From Rhodocollybia butyracea (taxonomy: Eukaryota; Basidiomycota; Agaricomycetes; Agaricales; Omphalotaceae): a stretch of 13,836 nucleotides of DNA. The stretch spans positions 1 to 13,836 of the forward strand of contig JADNRY010001254.1 of the NCBI GenBank assembly GCA_015501585.1, given 5' to 3'. Of this stretch, positions 8,564 to 13,836 are shown one piece after another. Made by a program: the position numbers and the translations under genes. The notes beneath the pieces were generated by a model. It was given only the letters and a program-made list of their open reading frames with translations, was not told the DNA's origin and did no database searches. Within the stretch, counting starts at the first letter, position 1; the number at the start of each line of letters is the position of its first letter.

Positions 8564-9809
8564 TCAACGCCACCCTTGACTGTCCATGTAGTAAACATTG
8601 TCAGTCTGGATCCTGGGAGCTAAAATAATCACTGAAACAGGATAACATGCCTGGACAATATGCCAGTCAGTGGAGGCTGTATAGATATAGTGGGAGTAGG
8701 GACAACGCTCACAGCTGCAACGACATTTATAGCATCCATAGTTACCAGAAGCCACTGTGAAGTTATGATGTTGTATGTATCGAGCACATTGATCACAATG
8801 TATATCGCCTGAATTGTACAAAACATGGCCCCAGACTCTATCAGGAGCTTCAGTATATTCTCTGCTTGTGTGCCTTTCCGGGTCAAGCCCCCACTGAGTC
8901 CTGCAATATACTGATGATGATTCCTGTAGTGAAACTCGGGATTGAGAAAGTTTGGAAAAAATCATATCTGGTCATTAAGAGGACCTACCAAGCTTTGCAG
9001 GCAAACAAAATGGTTGCAACCATATTCACCACCAAGGAAAGTACAATCGAAAGCCAATCCAGAATGGCAGCCTTGAAGTGAACCTTGAGATCAGACCAAA
9101 TACAATCCGCCACATTTACGTCTTTATTGAGGGCCGACCATAATCAGAGCTCAAGCACTAAATTTCAGGATCCACCATCACGCACCGAGGTTGGTAACCA
9201 TAAGTGTCACAAGGAGGAGCCTCCAAAATCTGTCATGTTGAGCCAAGCTCCATGCTCTCCACACTACAATGCCATCACTCAAGAGAAGCTGTAAAAAGAT
9301 GATAGAGAGTATAAAATGAAGAACCATGGATAATATAAGTAATACTCGCAAGGATTGTAACTGGCCAATCGAAGAAATACCCCCATATCACAATTTCTTT
9401 GTCAGCAGCCTGGAGCTGAGCGATAATTCCTTGCTCTAACGTTTGCATGAACATAAGCCGATGGATCATCAAAAGTCCTCCTCCATTGTCCAATACAGTC
9501 CAGGTGAAGCAAACGAGAATGGTTACTAAACAGAGAAGAAGGATGGTTTGTGGGCGTCCCCAAGGTCCTCTTCTAAAAGAGATAAAATGGATGGGGATTG
9601 ATCGAGTAAATAGTACAAGTACGCACATGGTTAGAGATTGAACAGCAACCACAAAACCTAACAGAAAAGCTCCTGGAACTTGATCGTTAACTAGGTAGAA
9701 CTAGGACTTCAGCTTACGCACCATAACCAGTCAGAACCACCATCATAGGAACAGCGAGTAGCAATGCCTTAGCCTCTACAAATATCAGATGTTGCTCTTC
9801 AGGCCCCAT
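8564..9809 (-). CDS. Seven-helix membrane protein, uncharacterised basidiomycete family (314 aa)
   Basis: Six exons on the minus strand give 945 bp in one frame: 9809-9722, 9672-9350, 9288-9186, 9121-8989, 8923-8713 and 8650-8564. The introns are 49, 61, 64, 65 and 62 bp. Four are GT-AG; intron 2 (9349-9289) must be GC-AG (GCGAGT...TTACAG) to keep the frame. Intron 3 ends in AAAG; the earlier TTTAG would bring in a TGA. Helices are likely at residues 28-50, 72-90, 124-147, 159-177, 191-213, 243-263 and 276-297, with a further hydrophobic stretch at 15-27. Motifs such as LLLSDGIVVWRAW (138-150), DWLSIVLSLVVNM (193-205), ILKLLIESGAMFCTIQ (239-254) and ACYPVSVIIL (287-296) match, from memory, a large agaricomycete family of unknown function with DUF6533/6534-like layout. 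No catalytic residues are evident. A receptor- or sensor-like role is only a guess. The gene looks intact. Confidence 0.85.
9289..9349 (-). other. GC-AG intron inside the 8564-9809 gene
   Basis: On the minus strand the intron reads GCGAGT at its 5' end and TTTTTACAG at its 3' end, 61 bp. Using the nearby GT (GTATTA) instead adds one phase position and puts a TGA five codons into the next exon. Using GC gives a continuous helix, DWPVTIL|LLLSDGIVVW. GC donors are a known minor class in fungi. Confidence 0.65.
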
Positions 9810-10431
9810 TCAAACTTGAACAAGGAACAGTGAAGATGAAGGAAGTTAGTGAACTTTGTGAAACACCGGATAGTGCCTTGAATGCACAAGAGGAACTAGG
9901 ACCTCTGAGGTTCTGTTCAAGGCAAAATCTGAGCTATTATGTATGTGGATCACGACGCCCTGAATTGATGTCACAACATAAGAGTTGAATCACCAGTTTT
10001 TGCAGCCTACTTGAACCGAGCGAGGAGTTGGGTCAGCTAGTAGTGGCCCAAGATAGCCCACTGGAATTGAAACAGGTGGTCCCATGATGGCCTGTCACTG
10101 TACTAGTTACTTATACATGAAATTTGATCATCTAGAAATTCAATCCTGAGATCGGAATTGCACTAGTGTAGTATCACTGTCACTGGCCACCATACTATCC
10201 AATGTCCATACTATCATTAGAAGAAAGGAATACGAGTAGATCTATATTTCTTGTCTGTTGATCTGATATCGAGGATGTGCCATCTCTCTCAATCATTCAA
10301 TCAAGCGGAACGTATGTGGAGAGCACTGGAGACAAAGGTCTGCCCACAAACAAAGAAACCAGAGTGAAACCTTGAACACCTCGTTGGGTATCAGATAGGT
10401 TGTAATTACCGCCTCAGTGAACGGTTGGACC

Positions 10432-10446
10432 AGCGCTCTGAGAGCG
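10432..10446. repeat. Short perfect hairpin
   Basis: CGCTCTGAGAGCG forms a 6-bp perfect inverted repeat around a single base. It lies in non-coding sequence; function unknown. Confidence 0.4.
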
Positions 10447-10509
10447 GATAATTCTCCGAGGAATGAAACAGCGGGACTTCAAGGTTCGATGGCGTGTCAC
10501 AAGGCCGAG

Positions 10510-10555
10510 ATAAGTGCTAAAGGCGACTGGACAATAAAGTGCTAAAAGCACTTAT
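10510..10555. repeat. Nested inverted repeats built on AAGTGCT
   Basis: AAGTGCT (10537-10543) pairs with AGCACTT (10547-10553) across three bases. The same right arm, extended to AGCACTTAT, also pairs perfectly with ATAAGTGCT at 10510-10518. Two alternative hairpins therefore share one arm. It could be a transposon remnant or a chance structure. Confidence 0.5.
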
Positions 10556-10656
10556 TGGAGGATAAGGTATCATTAAGCGTCTCCAATTTGCCCCTTCAAT
10601 TTGTATCGTCGCCAACGTAGTCCATGCGGTCTTTGAAAAACTATTGTTTGTTTGAT

Positions 10657-10950
10657 ATGACAGACCATTTGGCACCATCAAAGCTCCTTAAAGGCTTCCA
10701 ACCCCACGACTCTTCTGTTGAGAGTTTTTCTTGAGAAGGACACAGATTTGTGAGCCAAATGATAGCCATTGGGAAGAATATCCAGGAGGAGAAGTAGTAC
10801 GTACAAGCCACGACGGAAATACTTCCAGGTGCAGCACACTCGGTTCAAGCAGATATGGACATCTCCGACGTGGGATGCATCATATCAATTGGCGAGGAAG
10901 TTTTTGATTGCGGGATCCAGGTTCCTCTGGGTTGACCAACCCATTACAAT
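10657..10950 (+). pseudogene. Possible decayed gene start
   Basis: One frame from ATG 10657 reads protein-like for about 98 codons, with only a TGA and a TAG inside (after SSVESFS and after NIQEEK). It ends in VQADMDISDVGC, then SIGEEVFDCGIQVPLG. Continuing further, stops become frequent. Two stops are fewer than the roughly four to five expected by chance, which is weak support. I recognise no family. Confidence 0.2.
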
Positions 10951-11329
10951 TACGCTCAGAACTGGGCCTGAAGTCACTGGGGCAAAAATTAGGAGCTACA
11001 GTCGAAAAAAAAACCTTCTTTGAATGCCAAGACATATATTGACACAGGAACATTGTGTTCGTCATTTCATGCTACCCAGCTTGAATCAAGCTGATAAATT
11101 CAAGTTGATGCCTTCAGAGACGACCATGGATTTAATTCCGGTTAGCAATTGCCAAGACTCCTAGGTTCACTATGAGTAATACACATCCATGTTAGCAACC
11201 ATATGAAAGCATCACAAGAATAAGTCTCCAACATTTACTGCGCTAATTTGGCACTAATACGAGCAGTTCGTACGTCACAGGTCACACCTGTTTTCTGAAA
11301 ACCACGCCATTATTTTTCTTTTGAATTTG
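10951..11329. other. No gene seen, ends at the duplication boundary
   Basis: The sequence is stop-rich in all frames. Similarity to copy A begins abruptly near 11330, so a rearrangement breakpoint must lie close to that point. No terminal repeat or target-site duplication is obvious there. Confidence 0.4.
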
Positions 11330-11718
11330 ACACCCTCATCTCAAACCACGTTCCATACGGTCCTTCAAAACCGCACCCTATACCAATCCTCTTCGCCGAA
11401 GTCCTCTGTGAATTAGTCGGTATAAGTCAAAGTATTGACGAACTGAGACTCACCCTCGGGGGATCTACCACCGGCACGCCCTCTAGTACTAGTAACTGGG
11501 TCAGAGCCAGTAAGTATTCTAATCATCTTTCTTGCTACTCATACAAGTTTTCCATACGGTCAACTTGATATGGTTGTGTCGTACAGCCCCACCACAGAAA
11601 CCTGAGCACCCCAACACCAATTCCCCCTCCGCCTCGTTGTCTACTCTAGTCTTTACTTCAAATCAACCCGATCTGACCAATGGCCGGGAAAGCGCACACA
11701 CCACACTCATATTGAGCA
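11330..11718 (+). pseudogene. Truncated copy of the last exon of the 2520 membrane protein gene
   Basis: It matches about 3093-3485. It keeps the segments for LCELVGISQSIDEL, STTGTPSSTSNWV and LIQVFHTVNLIWLC, but several frame-changing indels break it. The helix around 3151-3165 has lost bases. A TAAG insertion at 11511 and a 2-bp loss near 11538 shift the frame. The copy stops at TTGAGCA, where it joins directly to the equivalent of 4686, so the last two helices are missing. Exons 1 and 2 are absent upstream. It cannot make the membrane protein. Confidence 0.85.
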
Positions 11719-12144
11719 TATCTAATCTAACTATACCCACATCAGATCTACGCCCGTAATTAAAACTCGAGCTCAACTCTCTCCCGCTCACAGCACCCAA
11801 AATAGGACATTGGCGCCCCCGGTATTGCAGCACCAGATAAAGTTAATTCAGCTACTGCTATCTAGCCAATCGAGACGAAACTAAGATCGGATCTCTTAAT
11901 GTTAGCGCATGGGGGTCCCGGGGTGCTCGTTGGACAGCTGAGTAAAGTGATTACTCCAACGCCACTGTCGCTGGGCGAGGGCAACAAGCTAGAGCGACCC
12001 GAACAGGCCGGAGACTGAGGCATCTGAATGCCGTGTTCAACCGACTGGTTCTCGACAGATTCAGGAGGTGCGAACACGGTAGCCTCACAGAACACGAGAA
12101 GGAGTTGGAGTGGGTTACTGTGGAGGAATGGGATCGGGGATTAG
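11719..12144. other. Copy B equivalent of 4686-5110
   Basis: It holds the same decayed sequence as copy A. A plus-strand frame at 12033-12227 reads LNAVFNRLVLDRFRRCEHG, then EKELEWVTVEEWDRGLERI, which is amphipathic and protein-like. It lacks an ATG and has no open counterpart in A, so it may be the remains of a lost terminal exon. I see no intact gene. Confidence 0.35.
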
Positions 12145-12160
12145 AGCGTATTAGAGCGTA
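12141..12160 (+). repeat. Exact tandem 10-bp repeat
   Basis: TTAGAGCGTA occurs twice head to tail, precisely where copy B departs from copy A. It may mark the junction of the extra sequence. Confidence 0.7.
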
Positions 12161-12170
12161 TTCGCAGCGG

Positions 12171-12202
12171 GTTTCATCTCGTCAGTATCTCGTTGATCAT
12201 GT
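12171..12202 (+). repeat. Left copy of a 32-bp direct repeat
   Basis: This 32-bp stretch begins GTTTCATCTCGTC and ends GATCATGT. It recurs at 12469-12500 with 28 of 32 bases identical by eye. The pair brackets the CArG-box minisatellite. Copy A has no match at the corresponding point. Confidence 0.75.
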
Positions 12203-12247
12203 GCTTGAAGGACTAGCTCACAAATAATGAAAATGATCACGATGGCT

Positions 12248-12430
12248 AGGTATTCCCAAAAAAGGAAGATCTGAAGACAACTGAGTTTGTCAGATATTTC
12301 CAAAAAAGGAAGGTCCAGGACCACCGCACTCTTTCAGACAGCTAGATATTTCCAAAAAAGGAAAATCCAGCGCACCACGCTCCATCGGACAGTGAAGCAA
12401 ATGGCCAGGTATGTCCAGAAAAGGAAAATT
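12248..12430 (+). repeat. Degenerate minisatellite, each unit carrying a CArG-type box
   Basis: Four units share a core close to TAGATATTTCCAAAAAAGGA. The ten-base CC(A/T)6GG boxes lie at 12256-12265, 12300-12309 and 12352-12361 (all CCAAAAAAGG) and 12415-12424 (CCAGAAAAGG, one departure). Centre-to-centre spacing is 44, 52 and 63 bp. Sequence between boxes is also related (CACCGCACTCTTTCAGACAG against CACCACGCTCCATCGGACAG), so the units arose by tandem duplication. Each core is an inverted repeat (TTCC / GGAA) around an A tract. CC(A/T)6GG is the known binding pattern of SRF-type MADS-box proteins. Whether such a protein binds here is inference. Read as protein, the units give repeated YFQKRKI peptides, but there is no start, promoter or family support. 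Confidence 0.75.
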
Positions 12431-12468
12431 GTAGCTCCCCGTCGGATGTTAGTCCTCTGGAGTCACGC

Positions 12469-12500
12469 GTTTCATCTCGTCGCTATCTCGGCGATCATGT
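12469..12500 (+). repeat. Right copy of the 32-bp direct repeat
   Basis: It is the partner of 12171-12202 and differs at two dinucleotides (AG against GC, TT against GC). It lies just before the point at about 12533 where similarity to copy A resumes. Confidence 0.75.
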
Positions 12501-12597
12501 ACAAAAAAATACCCTGTGCAAATACGCTCTATTGTTCTAGGAGTTCTAGGTTGTGCCGGTGATGTCTATGGTGTCATATAAGTGCCTTGGGTATCAA

Positions 12598-13031
12598 TAG
12601 ACAATTGGATGCGTGCGTAACGCGTTCCGTTGGGCAGAACGAAATTACCTTCGTTTTGTGATGACGCACGGTGGCGGTGGTATGACGTTTCGAGATGTTC
12701 GGCCCGAGAAAAGCGCTTGGGCGCTAAGGCACTCAACGCTTCGTGCTGTTCCGGTGTACTGCTCAAATTTCAGGTGGCATCCCAAGGCGAAGGGAGAAGT
12801 AACGGGGAAGGAGAAATTATGTAAGGGAAGTGGTGAGTACTCTCGTAGTACATGCACATGCAGGCTCGCAAGTTATCTGTTTTTCTACCCAAGCTTTTTT
12901 TCGTAGGCATCCCAGAAACTCAATCCAAACAATTTCGAGCGCTGCTACCTCTACAAGTCGCTGAATACACGCATAGCGTCACATCACCACTCTCGAAGAA
13001 AATCCCTTGTACTGTCGCGAAAGCCTCTTGA
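12598..13031 (+). pseudogene. Spliced open frame in copy B, probable gene remnant
   Basis: An open exon (after TAG near 12595 up to 12832) joins, through a 74-bp intron (12833-12906: donor GTGAGT, acceptor CGTAG), to 40 further codons ending at TGA 13029-13031. The join is in frame. The peptide includes MTFRDVRPEKSAWALRHSTL, KGEVTGKEKLCKGSG and IPETQSKQFRALLPLQVAEY. The same intron exists in copy A (5388-5458), where both exons are broken. No family is recognised. It may be the tail of a longer gene whose beginning was lost, or a short gene still intact in B only. Confidence 0.35.
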
Positions 13032-13196
13032 TGAGCAACCCTTCTCCACCGCATCCTCGCTCAACTCTCTCTACACAATGTCCTTCAAATCGATGGAAAT
13101 ATCGAGGTTCGATTTGTGTTCACGAAGCTTGCCTCTGCAGCGCCTCACATAACTTCTGGAACCATGTTCTCAAGTACTGCAGGCTCTCATAGCATA

Positions 13197-13450
13197 CCGA
13201 AAGACGTCAAATCAGGAAAGTCTCTCACTAAAATGCGACATTGAAGGCTCGAAATAGGACATCCCAACGTCAATTCCACCTGCTGTCCATCTCCTCTCGG
13301 CAAACAGATTGTAACTCCAGCGACATGAATGAGGGATGCAGATACAGTCAGTACGCAAGAGATTTCCCGGCCAGCTTCGGTGACCTTGGCAAATGGAGGA
13401 GATACAGAGAAAGTTGCGGGCGATGTCGATAGTCTTGAGCAATCGTTGTC
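13197..13450 (-). pseudogene. Minus-strand coding relic, copy B
   Basis: On the minus strand, about 80 codons are open from about 13450 to TGA at 13199-13197, with PATFSVSPPFAKVTEAGREI and VRDFPDLTSFG in one frame. Copy A (6161-5898 and onward) shows the same residues. The segment between them also aligns (HVAGVTICLPRGDG against HVARVTTRLARGDA). It points to a protein-coding ancestor of unknown family. Confidence 0.3.
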
Positions 13451-13675
13451 TGGACCTCAAACTTCTTCAAGTATACCATTCCAACCCAGTTTCTTCTACT
13501 TTATCGAGACACTCTTCCAAACGCCCTCTCATTGTTGCAAGTACAGCTTCTCCTGCGCGGAATTCATGACGAGGGCCAGAATTTAAAGTTGGGTGAATGC
13601 TATTCTGGCGTAATGCATAATGCATAATGTCCCGGTCTGTCATCTCAATCACCCCTTCATCGATTCCTACGCAAC

Positions 13676-13835
13676 CTAATCTTCTTCTCGACCTTCCAAC
13701 TCAACCAATAGCTCCCTTTGACTCGATATACCCTGCTTATCCGTGTCCCAGCCAGCCCCGCCATCGCCAGTCGCAAGCACCTGTCTAACAAACCAACAAT
13801 CTCGATTGTGACGAACTGCAACAACTGCGCCCTCA
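13676..13835 (-). pseudogene. Fragment of an ABC-F type ATPase gene (copy B)
   Basis: The minus-strand frame is open for 52 codons from the window edge to TAG at 13678-13676. It begins EGAVVAVRHNRDCWFVRQV, which corresponds to the strand and switch-histidine region of ABC-F ATPases (commonly V-V-x-V-S-H-[DN]-R-x-F-V). It follows directly on the Walker B / D-loop part that survives in copy A. The tail, GWDTDKQGISSQRELLVEL, lines up with GWDTIRRSIS in copy A. The upstream part, with Walker B if kept, should lie just right of the window. Confidence 0.55.
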
Positions 13836-13836
13836 A

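Larger units (their letters stand above)
9810..10656. other. Upstream region of the minus-strand gene, no gene seen
   Basis: The first 100-200 bases should contain the promoter of the minus-strand membrane protein gene, but I see no clear TATA element. The rest has stops in all frames. Two small hairpins lie at 10430-10446 and 10510-10555. I see no transposon ends or RNA genes. Confidence 0.45.
11330..13836 (+). repeat. Copy B of the direct segmental duplication (continues beyond the window)
   Basis: The order of homologous blocks is the same as in copy A: 11330-11718 matches 3093-3485, 11719-12144 matches 4686-5110, and 12533-13836 matches 5113-6515. Relative to A it lacks about 1.2 kb (3486-4685) and has about 390 bp extra (12145-12532). 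The final bases (GCGCCCTCAA) still match A (ACGCCCTCAA near 6510), so the homology must run on to the right. Confidence 0.85.

Noticed and set aside
9275..9652. A separate 125-codon minus-strand gene
   Set aside because: It is exon 2 of the six-exon gene at 8564-9809 read through into its intron. Splicing extends it on both sides in frame.
12248..12430. CRISPR-like array (short similar units with variable spacers)
   Set aside because: Spacing is irregular (44, 52 and 63 bp), the spacers are related to each other, and the DNA is eukaryotic with introns. It is a minisatellite.
12287..12562. A 91-codon protein with repeated RYFQKRKI peptides
   Set aside because: It has no convincing start, no intron or promoter support, and no family match. 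The repetition follows from the DNA minisatellite.
3093..13836. Repeat-induced point mutation as the cause of decay in the duplication
   Set aside because: Many differences are transitions, but by eye they go in both directions and are mixed with indels. No base-composition skew is obvious, and a proper dinucleotide index was not computed.
1..13836. tRNA, rRNA, retroelement or DNA-transposon genes
   Set aside because: I saw no cloverleaf, no long terminal repeats, and no reverse transcriptase, integrase or transposase motifs in any frame I read.

Overview
The window looks like nuclear DNA of a filamentous basidiomycete. Three spliced genes carry many short introns (49-97 bp, almost all GT-AG). 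The two best-preserved proteins resemble uncharacterised seven-helix membrane proteins that I know from Agaricomycetes, and from memory the overall style recalls Ceratobasidiaceae/Rhizoctonia. That lineage call is recognition, not a search result. There are no operons, ribosome binding sites, tRNA, rRNA or CRISPR arrays.

Layout. 1-1339 (+): last five exons of an uncharacterised gene whose 5' part lies left of the window. 1340-2519: mostly non-coding, ending in a TATA-type promoter. 2520-3676 (+): an intact three-exon seven-helix membrane protein gene (328 aa). 3677-7320: decayed sequence holding gene relics, among them an opposite-strand ABC-F ATPase fragment (about 6450-6640) and an orphan exon (7062-7306). 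7420-8345 (+): a promoter-like stretch and a broken gene that was probably a Zn2Cys6 transcription factor. 8564-9809 (-): an intact six-exon seven-helix membrane protein gene (314 aa) with one GC-AG intron. 9810-11329: largely empty, with small hairpins and one weak gene relic. 11330-13836 (+): a second, degraded copy of 3093-6515.

The main structural result is this direct segmental duplication. Copy A contains the intact gene at 2520-3676. Copy B starts inside that gene's last exon, lacks the equivalent of about 3486-4685, and carries about 390 bp that copy A does not have. That extra DNA contains a degenerate minisatellite whose units each carry a CC(A/T)6GG (CArG-type) box, three exact and one with a single G, bracketed by a 32-bp direct repeat. 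Copy B still matches A at the right window edge, so the duplication continues beyond it.

The genes do not form an evident pathway. Two unrelated multi-helix membrane proteins, one intact uncharacterised gene end and several dead genes suggest a fast-evolving accessory region. I do not see a clear new multi-gene system. The CArG-box minisatellite and the architecture of the duplication are the most unusual signals.
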